From positions 43,646,420 through 43,710,419 of the forward strand of contig CM036754.1 in NCBI GenBank assembly GCA_020796225.1: a stretch of 64,000 nucleotides of DNA, given 5' to 3'. How positions within the stretch are numbered: position 1 is the first letter of the stretch; each line of letters opens with the position of its first letter. The notes below the pieces were generated by a model. That model searched no databases, was not told where the DNA came from, and saw nothing but the letters and a program-made list of their open reading frames with translations. Below are positions 21,001 through 28,234 of this stretch, piece after piece. This DNA is from Arion vulgaris. Taxonomy: Eukaryota; Mollusca; Gastropoda; Stylommatophora; Arionidae. Made by a program: the position numbers and the translations under genes.

Positions 21001-21830
21001 CATCAGAATTTCCACAGCACATGTTCATTATTGCAGCGTGTTATCAACTTCACTATTGACAACACTGACAGGAGTACTATATTTCTGAGTTATTCTCAGT
21101 GCTTGTCTATCGTTCTAAAGGTACACGGTTCGCTCCCTTGTGGAGCCATCAAGATATTTCTCCACAGATCCCTGATCTCAGTGTGAGATCGAGTTCCTAG
21201 TCCTATCAAAGACGGTAGATATAATGCAGGTCCCGCGTTCAAGTTGAGCACATAAAATAACCAGTGACAGTTAAAAATCAAGAAGAGCAGGCTGGAAAGT
21301 CGCTGCCCTTATATACAATTCATTAGAAATAGTTTTAAAAAATATAAAATTCTGCAAAATATTTTCACCATCTTCTAAATTATATAAGAGACACTATCCT
21401 GTTCTATGGCATTTGAGCACAGCCCTGAGATCTTCCTGTGTAAGATAAAGATTGGAGCACACAAGGTTACTCACTGAAGGGCAATGATGATGGTCCAATC
21501 AATCTGAGTTATTGAAATTATACACATAAAATATCTTTTTTATGTATGCTATGTATCCTTCCTGCAACATGTATTTCTGACTTTTATTTGAAATTTGATT
21601 CTTCACAACTAAAACAAATGATCTAATAATGTTTATACATTTATCTACAGATTTTATGTGGCAAGGAACTTCCAAGCTGGGTCAACCGTCTTGCCTATGT
21701 CAGCTCCTGTATACCTTTTATAGAACGTGCTATCCCCAAAGAGTGGCTGACACCAAACGCCCTGCACAATGTGATCGAATCCAGTTCTGCAGCTCAAGAC
21801 AGGGGTAAACCTGATGCACCCAAGAGATAA
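5966..21830 (+). CDS. DESI2: DESI2, PPPDE-family desumoylating/deubiquitinating isopeptidase (5 exons)
   Basis: Joining 5966-6004, 14895-14967, 19709-19802, 20327-20468 and 21651-21830 gives 175 residues that follow animal DESI2 end to end. The family are PPPDE-fold cysteine peptidases that remove SUMO or ubiquitin from cytosolic substrates. The catalytic pair is present: His29 in GVFHSG and Cys107 in [13 protein letters not shown]. Other hallmarks are [40 protein letters not shown] and PKEWLTP. All introns are GT-AG with phases 0, 1, 2, 0. The start has A at -3 and G at +4, and an in-frame TGA at 5897-5899 precedes it with no ATG between. The protein is slightly shorter than vertebrate DESI2 because of a shorter tail. 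Introns are 8890, 4741, 524 and 1182 bp and full of repeats. The acceptor of exon 2 is triplicated. Confidence 0.95.
6140..6395 (+). mobile_element. SINE-C, + orientation (DESI2 intron 1)
   Basis: Begins near CCTGTGTGTTGCC, contains the core GGCATGTCGTAAGAGGCAAC shared with SINE-B and SINE-D, and ends GAGTGTTTGAAGAA, consistent with a GAA-type 3' tail. Five further full or partial copies lie in the window. Confidence 0.8.
6490..6605 (+). mobile_element. Repeat-I fragment
   Basis: Shares GACTGATTTTTG, AAGGCTTGCTTTCCTTATCA and GAGCCTTA with 18630-18710, 24503-24660 and 36478-36612. Probably a short nonautonomous element; only part is preserved here. Confidence 0.55.
6790..7310 (+). pseudogene. 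Internally deleted LINE: 5' head joined to 3' tail
   Basis: The left part (about 6800-7080) holds the sequence that normally precedes the endonuclease of these LINEs; its in-frame string [17 protein letters not shown] is typical. It then jumps directly to the extreme C-terminus, [20 protein letters not shown] (about 7171-7230), followed by the 3' end. Endonuclease and reverse transcriptase are missing. The result is a short nonautonomous-looking derivative, partly copied again by the 595-bp duplication that follows. Confidence 0.65.
6986..8182. repeat. 595-bp direct tandem duplication
   Basis: 6986-7580 is repeated at 7581-8182, starting CTGGCTTGGGACTAACAATC and ending GATAAAACTCCAACTTACT. 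The copies differ by a few substitutions and one- to four-base indels. The unit contains most of the deleted LINE plus about 270 bases of downstream DNA, so this is a segmental duplication, not two insertions. It lies in DESI2 intron 1. Confidence 0.95.
8210..8455 (-). mobile_element. SINE-A, minus strand
   Basis: Reverse complement of a tRNA-derived SINE. Read on the minus strand the tRNA head spans about 8450-8385 with B box GTGTTCGAATCCGG, followed by the body with GCATTGTTGACGG and CTCTCGGTAGGAGA. The best + strand copy is at 10375-10605. Confidence 0.75.
8470..8725 (-). mobile_element. SINE-C, minus strand
   Basis: On the + strand it begins CTTCTTCGAATGCTCC (complement of the 3' tail) and passes GCGCCTACAAGTAG and GCCGCCTCTTATGA. 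It ends near GGCACCACACAGGCGATG. Orientation is inferred from the GAA-type tail. Confidence 0.75.
8900..8965 (+). pseudogene. LINE 3'-end scrap
   Basis: GACACTGGGCAACTACCCGG followed by GTGTGACAACA closely matches the 3' end of the LINE tail at 44186-44225. Only about 60 bases remain. Confidence 0.55.
8966..10370. other. DESI2 intron 1 segment, nothing recognised
   Basis: AT-rich sequence, with a poly(A) run near 9726 and a short GA run near 9976. I see no coding sequence and no repeat that recurs elsewhere in the window. Confidence 0.5.
10375..10605 (+). mobile_element. SINE-A, best copy, + strand
   Basis: tRNA-derived head with A box ATGGCGAAGTGGTTAAGACG (about 10387) and B box GGGTTCGAATCC (about 10431), the spacing of an RNA polymerase III internal promoter. 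The body includes GAGATCCCTAGGATTGTTGC and CAACACTCTCGGCAGATGGC. Other copies: 8210-8455, 14408-14640, 19335-19558, 28235-28470, 37405-37555, 51640-51840 and 54223-54700. Confidence 0.85.
10606..10860 (-). mobile_element. SINE-B, minus strand
   Basis: Contains CCAATTTTAATCACTCTTTG, GCCTCTTACGACATGCATGG and CACCCCAAATTTGGGCCC, ending at GGTAACCACTCGGGG. It abuts SINE-A. The same element at 49900-50157 has an 8-bp flanking duplication that fixes its limits. Confidence 0.8.
10861..11730. other. DESI2 intron 1 segment, nothing recognised
   Basis: No gene. A short imperfect inverted repeat (CTTGTGTGTTCTGAG near 11214 and CTCAGAACACACCTTG near 11311) suggests an old palindromic element. The rest is unique AT-rich DNA. 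Confidence 0.4.
11735..12316. repeat. 63-bp minisatellite, about 9 copies
   Basis: Unit AATGAACAAGACAATAGTAA followed by TGAAACTGAAG, AATAAAAGGAG and AAAATGGAGATGCTC. Copies are nearly identical on the left and decay on the right. Because 63 is a multiple of three and the unit lacks stops in some frames, long ORFs appear on both strands (11742-12257 +, 12192-11644 -); they are by-products of periodicity. Located in DESI2 intron 1. Confidence 0.95.
12630..13065 (+). mobile_element. SINE-F, longest copy
   Basis: A tRNA-like head (ATGGCTTACTGGTTAAA and ACTCGGTTCGTTTCCCAC, with extra sequence between the boxes) is followed by TTTTTCCAGAGATCCCTGAT and an A-rich segment. Then come CTCGCCGGTGCTACA, GAGATCTTCCTGTGTAAG and the 3' end CAATGATGATGGTCCTATTA. 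Most copies end in ATCA-type repeats. Other copies: 2868-2945, 21110-21505, 33890-34230, 35735-35905, 38515-38730, 53540-53770 and 56765-56950. Confidence 0.75.
13480..13905. repeat. 27-bp minisatellite, about 16 copies
   Basis: Unit TGTGTTTGTTATAGTAAAGC plus ACAATAC. Two copies are shortened. The open frames seen on both strands across the array are by-products of a period divisible by three. It lies in DESI2 intron 1. Confidence 0.95.
14408..14640 (+). mobile_element. SINE-A, + strand (60 bp before the acceptor triplication)
   Basis: A box GACTAAGTGGTTAAGCAC near 14416 and B box GTCGGTTCAAATAC near 14455 are followed by the body with CATAGGATTGTTGCTGG and ATACTCTCGGCATG. It diverges moderately from the 10375 copy. 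Confidence 0.8.
14703..14900 (+). repeat. 66-bp triplication copying the DESI2 exon 2 acceptor
   Basis: Three units (14703-14768, 14769-14834, 14835-14900), each containing TGTCTAACC (branch-point-like CTAAC), a pyrimidine-rich stretch, CATCCACAG and TACTGG. TACTGG is the first two codons of exon 2, so exon 2 has three equivalent 3' splice sites, with exon starts at 14763, 14829 or 14895. The unit is 22 codons long with no stop in the exon 2 frame. Upstream choices would insert 22 or 44 residues between Met13 and Tyr14 without a frameshift. Only the third start matches known DESI2 proteins. Confidence 0.97.
14895..14967 (+). CDS. DESI2: DESI2 exon 2 (residues 14-37 plus one base)
   Basis: Encodes [20 protein letters not shown] and VYGT, with catalytic His29. 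The donor is G|GTTAGT. The acceptor was chosen at 14895 because it continues the family sequence directly; two identical upstream acceptors exist. Confidence 0.92.
15145..15365 (+). pseudogene. LINE C-terminal fragment (DESI2 intron 2)
   Basis: In broken + strand frames it reads [20 protein letters not shown] and RTVRMASS, then KLHEDG and a stop. This is the usual C-terminal end (DITEW..MTAAEA..LARDRERWR) of one LINE group. Only the last 70 or so codons remain. Confidence 0.6.
15565..15795 (-). mobile_element. SINE-C, minus strand
   Basis: CTTCTTCGAACGCTCCATAT at the left, GCCTAAGAGCGATTGTACA, a shared core with CAGTCACCTCTTACAACATG, and GCACCACGCAGGCGAT at the right end. Confidence 0.8.
15935..16100 (-). 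pseudogene. LINE 3'-tail fragment
   Basis: On the minus strand it reads [20 protein letters not shown] and then YSSRGV and a stop. The same end is at 24120-24240 on the + strand. It is cut at its upstream end by the hAT-like element at 16109. Confidence 0.6.
16101..18306. mobile_element. hAT-like nonautonomous element with 8-bp target duplication, filled with satellite
   Basis: The element proper is 16109-18298. The left end CAGCAGTCCTCAAACTTTG and the complement of the right end, CAGCGTTTCCCAAACTGGGG, match at 12 of the first 16 bases and resemble the CAGNGNTTCTCAAAC termini of Charlie/MER5-type hAT elements. It is flanked by GTTTAAAC (16101-16108) and GTCTAAAC (18299-18306), an 8-bp target duplication with one change. 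It has no transposase. Most of the interior is a 43-bp tandem array. It sits in DESI2 intron 2. Confidence 0.8.
16150..18085. repeat. 43-bp satellite, about 45 copies
   Basis: Unit TTTCTAGATATGAAAATACA followed by TTTTGCTGCCGCTGACACAA and AAG. Variants GCTGTCGCTG, TTCCTGCCG and TCTATATATG recur in neighbouring copies, the pattern expected from local unequal exchange. The array is confined within the hAT-like element. Confidence 0.97.
18310..18640 (-). pseudogene. LINE C-terminus after RNase H
   Basis: Minus strand reads [18 protein letters not shown], then remnants of the Cys/His segment CPVHSVY. This is the [14 protein letters not shown] block that follows RNase H in several invertebrate LINEs. 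It is decayed by frameshifts. Confidence 0.65.
18630..18710 (+). mobile_element. Repeat-I fragment
   Basis: GACTGATTTTTGTATTAAGG, GCTTGCTTTCCTTATCACCC and AGGCGAGCCTTACTCCAACT match the repeat at 36520-36605. Confidence 0.6.
19128..19600. repeat. 116-bp duplication with a third copy beyond a SINE
   Basis: AAGTAAAACTCTCTTCTGAC starts at 19144 and again at 19260, with the following 60 bases nearly identical. A diverged third copy (CTTGTAAGAACTTGCTGAAA) resumes at 19555, directly after the SINE-A insertion. Confidence 0.75.
19335..19558 (-). mobile_element. SINE-A, minus strand
   Basis: Minus strand head with AAGTGGTTACGCCC and GCATTTGAACCGGC, body with TAGGATTGTTGCAGGAGC, and tail near AATGAAGTCAATCCTTCGG. 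It is inserted into the 116-bp repeat of DESI2 intron 2. Confidence 0.8.
19709..19802 (+). CDS. DESI2: DESI2 exon 3 (residues 38-68 plus two bases)
   Basis: Preceded by a long T tract and CAG. It encodes (E)[18 protein letters not shown] followed by [12 protein letters not shown]; Glu38 is split across the junction. The donor is AA|GTATGT. Confidence 0.94.
19900..20130 (+). pseudogene. LINE 3' fragment in DESI2 intron 3
   Basis: Reads [13 protein letters not shown] and [15 protein letters not shown] in + frames. It matches the LINE segment after the 67-bp array at 61300-61525. It occupies nearly half of intron 3. Confidence 0.65.
20327..20468 (+). CDS. DESI2: DESI2 exon 4 (residues 69-116)
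   Basis: Encodes [34 protein letters not shown] and [13 protein letters not shown]. The nucleophile Cys107 lies in the NKNCNHF motif. Acceptor TTGACAG, donor CAG|GTATTA. Confidence 0.95.
20585..20810 (-). pseudogene. LINE RT C-terminal fragment in DESI2 intron 4
   Basis: Minus strand reads [20 protein letters not shown] then [20 protein letters not shown]. This corresponds to the thumb and tail of a LINE polymerase. Internal stops make it inactive, and it lies antisense to the host gene. Confidence 0.7.
21110..21505 (+). mobile_element. SINE-F (DESI2 intron 4)
   Basis: Head with CACGGTTCGCTCCC, body with TTCTCCACAGATCCCTGATC, then GAGATCTTCCTGTGTAAG and GCAATGATGATGGTCCAATC. The 5' end is shortened. 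It ends about 145 bases before exon 5. Confidence 0.75.
21651..21830 (+). CDS. DESI2: DESI2 exon 5 (residues 117-175) and stop
   Basis: Encodes [38 protein letters not shown] and a short polar tail ending PDAPKR, with TAA at 21828-21830. The tail after KEWLTP is shorter and unlike the acidic/Ala-rich vertebrate tail, as expected for a divergent C-terminus. Confidence 0.95.
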   Translation: MLCGKELPSWVNRLAYVSSCIPFIERAIPKEWLTPNALHNVIESSSAAQDRGKPDAPKR

Positions 21831-22140
21831 CAGAAGTGTGTGATGTAAATGGATGTGAGAGGTGGACTTGTATATCTGTGAATGTATGTGTGTGCGATTC
21901 AAGACAGAATAACGATCTTGTGTATCTTATTTGTATCTGTTTTGTGCAATTGGTGAAGTCTGTATTTGTGAATAACTACGTTAACAATTTAAATTACTTT
22001 TATGGTTTGGGTTTATATATACAGTATTTATTTGAGGAGGTTTACTTTTTTAAGTTTATAAATTTATTGTATATTCTTCTTCTGCATTCTCACTAGATTG
22101 GGATTTTGGACTCTCAAATAAAGGCAGCCGTCCACAGCGA
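21831..22140 (+). other. DESI2: Probable DESI2 3' UTR
   Basis: AT-rich sequence after the stop codon. It holds no canonical AATAAA until 22117, which lies inside an antisense SINE-D; TATAAA near 22056 is a possible weaker variant. The end is therefore uncertain. Confidence 0.45.
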
Positions 22141-22590
22141 CGCCATACAGTTTGTCTTGGGTGCTAGTGTAAGTGGGCCACCTCTTTCTTCTCAAGTCTG
22201 CATACTGGGGGCAGTTCTGTAGGATTTAATTCCTGTGATTTCTGCGTCCCCGTTTGTGCCGACCTCTTCCCGCAGTAAGTTTTGGCAACCCACGTGATGG
22301 TAGGTCTGACATTCTTACTGCATGGTTAAATCTCAGAGGTATATTGGGGACCGTAGAAACCGTTATCCCATTCCTCATTGTGAGGGTCGTTGCACCATGT
22401 TATGCGCCTTACGGCCTGGTGCATCCGTTTTTGCAAGCATTTGTTTCGGGTTAGCATTCCCTAGTGGGCACATGCATCCGATTTCAGCCAAACCTCCTTT
22501 GTCGCCTCTTACAACATGAGTGGCATGTGTCAGTGGTTCTATTCTTTACACCCCAAATTTGGGCCCGGTAACCACTCAGGCGATTTATTG
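22074..22590 (-). mobile_element. SINE-D, minus strand
   Basis: On the + strand it starts CTTCTTCTGCATTCTCACTA and passes CGCCATACAGTTTGTCTTGG, GGCCTGGTGCATCCG and the shared core GTCGCCTCTTACAACATG. It ends CCCCAAATTTGGGCCCGGTA and ACCACTCAGGCG. It aligns over its full length with 63100-63625 in the opposite orientation. Its right third is homologous to SINE-B. Small ORFs in both copies are not convincing as protein. Confidence 0.85.
22117..22122 (+). terminator. Candidate poly(A) signal AATAAA inside SINE-D
   Basis: First canonical AATAAA after the DESI2 stop, 287 bases downstream. The matching position in the other SINE-D copy (63571-63576, opposite strand) has the same hexamer, so the signal came with the repeat. 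Confidence 0.45.
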
Positions 22591-22639
22591 TATATATATA
22601 TCAGTGTGATATATATTAGATCAGTATGTTGATGAGCTG

Positions 22640-22785
22640 CAGTAGCGTAGTTTTTCGTGAACTCACTTCTTAGGCTAACCCCCGTCTCAACTGGGTACCA
22701 GGAAAAGCACTGGGAAGTATAGGCAGCTGGCGTTATGTTGACCACATCACTCATCATGTGCTGACGGTCAACGAAAAATACGGGC
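22640..22785 (+). mobile_element. SINE-H, 5'-truncated
   Basis: Shares GTACCAGGAAAAGCACTGGG, AAGTATAGGCAGCTGGCGTT and a final CATGTGCTGACGGTC with the fuller copy at 47955-48180. Confidence 0.65.
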
Positions 22786-23404
22786 CTAACACAAAATTAC
22801 TCTATATATAACATGGTATAAAAGGGTTGCTTTACTTTTACCTTTCTATCTATGTTGATGAGAGGATGTGGTAATGTATCTAGATAATCTGGTCAACTAA
22901 CAACCATAATGGACAGATCTGTACTTGCAACAAGAAAGGGAAGTCAGCAGAGGAAAAGTGAAGAGGACTAGGTAGAACAATATTTGAGAATAGATCGGAC
23001 CGTCTTTTGCAGCCATTCAGTCTCTTGAGGTCGCCAATAGTCAAGATGGTAACACTCTGCGCTAGTAGCCACATGCTGTGGAAGTTCCAGTTTGAGGAAA
23101 GTTCGGTCAATATTTATCCATGTGTACACAGTGAGTCGTTGGATTACAGGAGACCCTGATCCTGTACTTGAGGGTCTAGATTACAAGTATCTCGGAATTC
23201 TGAATAAGGTTTGGCCGAATCACGAATGGCACTCGGGATAAGACAAGCAAGTCTTCACACAAAAATCATTCAGGGCACCATGACTACACTTGAATTCATA
23301 GCGGACGGATGAGAAAAACCAAAAAAAACTAACTCAGTCCCTTGTAAACAGCTGACATGAATGACAGTTAACAGTTCAACTTTTTGTAGGACATTCTCCC
23401 CCAG
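22786..23404. other. Intergenic, unassigned
   Basis: No gene recognised. 23160-23300 (TCTAGATTACAAGTATCTCG and GAATTCATAGCGGACGGATG) resembles 24440-24495 and 24727-24745, so an old repeat spans both places. Confidence 0.4.
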
Positions 23405-23670
23405 TCAATTGTACACTTCTTCTTTGAACGCTCCATATTGACCATTTGTTAACCACTCTTTGTGATTTGTATGTGATCCGAGTCTAATAGCAATTGTACG
23501 CTGTGCCAGTTATGCACCTACAATAGGCCAGCACATTCAATTTCTGCAGCACTTTTTATTTACTAGGGTAGCTTCCTAGGCCCTACCTAAGTCACCCTTA
23601 CGACATGCCTTGTTGGTCGCAGGGTTACTATTCTTTGCTCCTCTTGAGGGCCTGGCAACACACTGGCGTG
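23405..23670 (-). mobile_element. SINE-C, minus strand
   Basis: CTTCTTTGAACGCTCCATAT, GTGCCAGTTATGCACCTACA, TACTAGGGTAGCTTCCTAGG and TTACGACATGCCTTG, ending near GGCAACACACTGGCGTG. Confidence 0.8.
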
Positions 23671-24004
23671 TACACAAGTGACATAAATGGCTGTTATAGT
23701 GCAACTTTTTGTAGGACTATCTTTCTTAGACAATCATACCCTCGTACTAAACTGACATGAATGCTAGTGGATAGTTTGTGCAGTATCAGTATCTAGCAGC
23801 CACTTAGGTTGTGGGATGGGTGAATGTTGTTGCTAGTCAGTTTGTGAGCGCATATTTATTGACTTGATGATTCTTGTTTTAAAAACTAATTCATACACTG
23901 CCTTGTAATTTATGTTCAAACTTGACTGTCTGTTCTTATAAATTCATTATCTTGTATTTTGGTAACTCCAAATTAAACATTGCTGGGAGAGGTAACAAAT
24001 ATTT

Positions 24005-24250
24005 GACTCAATTCAATGGAAAAGATTGAGCGAGTTGCCCAGGACAAGCCAAGAAGTATGAAGAAATTACTTGCATGCCCTATGTAACGTATAATGGTAC
24101 GAGAGGAATATATTTTAAAACTTAACTTTAGACAGAGAAGAAATGGGAATGACCTGGAATGAACTAAGCTTGACTTGCTCAAGACAGATCTGGTTAGAGG
24201 AAATTTGTTGATGCCTTATGCTTCAAGGGAGTTAAGATCAGTATATGAAG
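24005..24250 (+). pseudogene. Two LINE 3' tails in tandem
   Basis: 24020-24110 carries IERVAQD, NYLHALCNV and the 3' end GTACGAGAGGAAT, the terminus of the LINE at 45160-47830. 24120-24240 carries a second, different tail (LLKTDLVRGNLLMPYASREL) also seen at 15935-16000 on the minus strand. Both are heavily 5'-truncated. Confidence 0.65.
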
Positions 24251-24439
24251 AATGTTAAACTGAGTTGTGGGATGTAACAAACTCATCTGATTTCCACTGT
24301 TGGGACACCGACAGCGAAGTCAATAAACGTTTTTCTAGTAACCATGTACCATGCTAATTCTGGTTTTTGAGACAAACTTGAACCTAAAAACTGTGCAGGT
24401 TGGATTACTGGTTTTGTGATACTTTACTTGGCGATCTAA

Positions 24440-24660
24440 ATTACAAGCACCTCTGAAGTCAGACTAAGGCTTTCCTGAGTGACGAGGGACACTAATGGTA
24501 ATCTTCTTCTGCATTCGCCCGCTGTGAACTCAGGCGTTAGCCATGACGCCTGGTATGATGTTTCTGATTGATTTTTGCATGAAAGCCTGCTATACCATTT
24601 GACTGGTGTCCCTCGTCATGCAGGAGGGCCTTCACCGACTTCAGAAGTGACTAATGGTAA
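24440..24660. repeat. Imperfect inverted repeat enclosing repeat-I
   Basis: The left arm (about 24448-24492, ending TGACGAGGGACAC) pairs with the right arm (about 24607-24652, starting GTGTCCCTCGTCA and ending GACTTCAGAAGTG). The enclosed 115 bases contain repeat-I sequence GCATTCGCCCGCTGTGAACT. It could fold as a long hairpin or be a foldback element. Confidence 0.6.
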
Positions 24661-24831
24661 TGAAAGCTAGCCTTTACGCAAATATTAGTCAGAGGTGCCA
24701 TATTAGGTGCCTGACTATGCCTGAATTCATAGCAGACAAATGATGAAGCAAATTTGTTAAAAACTACCTCTACTCTCTTCATTGATAGACCATAAATTTG
24801 TAGTTCTTCGAGAAGCATTTAATGTAGACAT

Positions 24832-25042
24832 GTGGTTCAGTTATTGGAGAAGTAGGTGGCGCAAACTACCAAGTATGCCAGACCCGTGGTTCAGTTATTG
24901 GAGAAGTAAGTGGCCCAAACTGCCAAGTATGCCAGACCAGTGGTTCGTTATTGGAGAAGTAGGTGGCCCAAACCGCCAAGTATGCCAGACGCGTGGTTCA
25001 ATTATTGGAGAAGTAGGTGGCCCAAACTGCCAAGTATGTCAT
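24832..25042. repeat. 54-bp minisatellite, 4 copies
   Basis: Unit GTGGTTCAGTTATTGGAGAA followed by GTAGGTGGCCCAAACTGCCA and AGTATGCCAGACC. An ORF across it (24782-25051) is a by-product of periodicity. Confidence 0.95.
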
Positions 25043-25334
25043 AACAAATAACTGAGGAGTGTTGTGAATGAGATTATGATCATTATTATATCAAAATATT
25101 GTTACATAATCTGATGTCTAGATGGTTGATAATGCCAAGATGGTTGATATGCCAAGAATGTTGATGGTTGAAAGTTTTTGATGCAGACATCTTAAGAAGA
25201 GGTCAACTGTGGTGGAGACACCATGCTTCATAGGGTGCTAGGTCAGAGATGCTTCCTGTTTTTTAAGATGTTGGATGAGTATTTAGTTTTGTAATTGTAT
25301 GTGAGTCTTTTATGTTTGTACATAATTATTAGAT

Positions 25335-25540
25335 AATAGCATTGTATGATTGGTAGATGTGGGGGGTTCTATTGATTGGTAGATGTGGGGTTGTATGCGA
25401 TTGGTAGATGTTATGTTGTATGTGATTGGTATATTTAGGGTTGTGTGTCATTGATAAATGTGGGGTTGTGTGTGATTGGTAGATATGTGGTTGTTTGGGA
25501 TTGGTAGATTTAGCATTGTGTGTGATTGGGCACTTTGATA
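25335..25540. repeat. Irregular 30-bp minisatellite
   Basis: About seven diverged copies of GATTGGTAGATGTGGGGTTG plus TATGT. Confidence 0.85.
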
Positions 25541-25559
25541 AACATAGTATTAGATAAAC

Positions 25560-26735
25560 ATGCACTGTAAGAACACATCAATGATGGGGTACTGATTTCT
25601 TGCTAGGAGACCACATACTGCGATAGCAGTACTTGGGTAAACAAAATATGAATATAACACTAATTATACTACTATTTTAAATGGCTCTGCATCCATCACA
25701 AATTCAAATCTCATGGTCATATATTTCAGCAGCATTTAACATAATAAATACACTCTAAGAAACAGGTTATTAAATATAGTTAGAAAGGGTTGTCTCTAAA
25801 CCAACAACTTGGCTACTAAAGCATTGCTACACAAAAAATTGCAATAAGAGGATATGAAATACAAGAGAAACTAGACTGAATAGGAAAAGCTTAAATGTAG
25901 CTGATAAATTGATGAAGATTGAACTTGATCGCAAGCAAGTGAAGCAACTGTAGAAGTCACCAGATGTTTCCTAGAGAATAAGAGAAAGAAAAGTAAGAAC
26001 AATCACTACAAATAATTGTCATGTTGTGGAACTAGACAATCTTCGGTACAAATTGTTGACTTTCTTCCATGCCATGATTTTAAATTGATATGTTTTGTTT
26101 TCTTTCTCCACAGTCTGTTTTCCCATACATTTTACCTGTTTTCTACCTGTTTTTTTTATTTATTTAACCATGAATAATGAAGTATAATATTCATATAATG
26201 TGCCAATGTCTACAAATTGTTATTCCATTTTTGTCAAAGTTTATGTAATAAGGATTGATTTTTGAAGCTGTATTAAGGGGTTCCAAATATTCTTCTGTAA
26301 AATTACATCTTTCTTTATTCAATTTATCTTCCTAGTCACTTGTGATCCTTATTTTCATGTCTATTTTTGCTTCGTAGTTTTCAGTTCTCACTCCATGCTT
26401 CGGAAGATCTGAAATGACAGATTGCCTTATGAGTAGTTGTCATCTATTGAAGCTACTAATCTCCAGGGGGCTTGCATGGATATATTGTCTGAACATACAT
26501 GTGTTTGAGGCATTAGGTATAAGGAAGACCTTCGTTTGTTGCTTAGTGACTGTGTTGGATGTCTACATGGCAACTAATGTTGAATCTACATGTCAATTTA
26601 AAGAGCTTTGAGTCATTCAGCAGTAAATCGCCAAGAGACCGAAGAACATCTCCCTTATCCATTCTAAACTCCCCAACAATCAAGGCTTGAGATGCAATGC
26701 AAATGGGGAACAGTTGCAACTATTTAAATTAGCCT
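25560..26735. other. Intergenic, nothing recognised
   Basis: AT-rich unique sequence with no coding signal. The minor ORF at 26414-26611 shows no recognisable motif. Confidence 0.5.
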
Positions 26736-26739
26736 TTTA

Positions 26740-26945
26740 CTGTCTGTAATACCGTTTTTTAGGGCAGTGTAGGACATGAGCCTGAGAAATTTAATGGTCG
26801 CATGGCTAGTGCAATCACCGCAAAACTGTTCAGGTTATGATGTTTTCTTTATACCCCGACATAAAAACTCCTAGACCTTACTGGGAATCGAACCTGGGTC
26901 TCCCGAATGGGAGCCTGCAAGCTTATCCATTCGGCCAGATGCTCC
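26740..26945 (-). mobile_element. SINE-J, minus strand, tRNA-derived
   Basis: Minus strand head: GAGCATCTGGCCGAATGGAT (A box) and CCAGGTTCGATTCCCAG (B box), with AGGCTCCCATTCGGGAGACC between. The tRNA cloverleaf is nearly intact, but a body follows (AACCTGAACAG, CCTACACTGCCC). A second copy, with the same body, is at 58975-59195. This makes it a SINE, not a tRNA gene. Confidence 0.75.
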
Positions 26946-27480
26946 TCTTATCTAAATTAGTTACAAGACAGATAAGAAATGTATTATACTGAATATTCTT
27001 ACATTTGTTATGAATGACGTTGGTGGTGGAACTATTTTATTCAATTTTAAATGAAAATTGATATGAATTTGCCATATGTTCTGTTTATGTATTGGTGGAT
27101 CTGTATTACAAAAATACTCATGTCTGTTACTATCATTTGTCTATGCTTAATATATGTCATTCAGCATGTCATATGTACATGCTTTAGAGGATTTTTATGT
27201 GAGGGAATTTGGAATCTCGTAACTCCAATCTATGTAGAATTTATTACTCTGGAGATACACTTTTTGGACATATACACGTACATTTGTTTATGTGGGGCAT
27301 GTATATATATTATATTTTTAGTTTATTGAGCCGGATTCACATACTAGTCGAAAGATGTTGATTTCCACAGAATAGTCACTGCTACAGCTATTGTGTTCCA
27401 ATGTGAGGACACTTGCAGCTAGCTGAAAGTTATCAAACACATAGTGTGCGGGGAGACTGCTCAGTATTTATCCCTACTGT
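26946..27480. other. Intergenic, nothing recognised
   Basis: AT-rich. A 92-codon hydrophobic ORF (27051-27329) has composition expected from T-rich DNA and no motif I recognise. Confidence 0.45.
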
Positions 27481-27509
27481 AATCGTACCAAAATGACTGC
27501 CAGATGCAG

Positions 27510-27935
27510 TCCCCAAAAAATTAGATCTGTTCACTGATGTCAATAAAGTTTTTCCTACACAACTATTATTGTGGTACCTAAACCCAGAGATGACGACTCT
27601 GTGCCCAGGATCGATGTGGAAATCTTACTATGAGATATAGTCCCACAAAAAAGTAGATCTGTTCACTAATGAGAATAAATTATTTCCTATACAACTATTA
27701 TTGTGGTACCTAAACCCAGAGATGACGACTCTGTGCCCAGGATCGATGTGGAAATCTTACTATGAGATGTAGTCCCACAAAAAAGTAGATCTGTTCGCTA
27801 ATGAGAATAAATTATTTCCTATACAACTATTATTGTGGTACCTAAACCCAGAGATGACGACTCTGTGCCCAGGATCAAGTGGAAATCTTACTATGAGATG
27901 TCACCAGCAAAAACATTAGATCAGTCATTTGATGC
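27510..27935. repeat. 132-bp tandem array, about 3.2 copies
   Basis: CAACTATTATTGTGGTACCT recurs at 27560, 27692 and 27824, with GAGATGACGACTCTGTGCCC in each. Copies 2 and 3 are almost identical; the outer ones have diverged. Confidence 0.95.
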
Positions 27936-28234
27936 GAATGGAGTTTGTCCAAAACGACTATAGTTGTGGTTAGTAATTCAGAACAATTTCCAGGGATAAT
28001 AGTTCAGTGGGTTGGATGCTGTAGTAGCCGCCCATCGATCCTTCTAGAGTAGAGGTTAAGCATACTTCACATTGCACATCCAGGAGTTGAGTAGAGCCTT
28101 CTGGGTGTGAAAACTTCGAAAAATGTCCCCAACCTTTCATAGGAAAAATAGCATAAACTTGGCATTTCTTGGGATTGGAAGAACAACAAGAATCTAAAAT
28201 GATGTTATTCCAAAATAGTACTAGTAACAAAAAC

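Noticed and set aside
22254..22519. Conserved small ORFs (PRDGRSDIL) shared by the 22-kb and 63-kb SINE-D copies
   Set aside because: Both copies are frameshifted relative to each other soon after the shared string, and the element is a SINE; similarity is explained by common origin.
26880..26945. Possible functional tRNA gene on the minus strand
   Set aside because: A and B boxes and much of the cloverleaf are there, but a body of about 140 bases follows and the whole unit recurs at 58975-59195, so it is a tRNA-derived SINE.
27051..27329. 92-codon hydrophobic ORF as a membrane protein
   Set aside because: Composition follows from T-rich DNA; no homologous family features, splice sites or start context support it.
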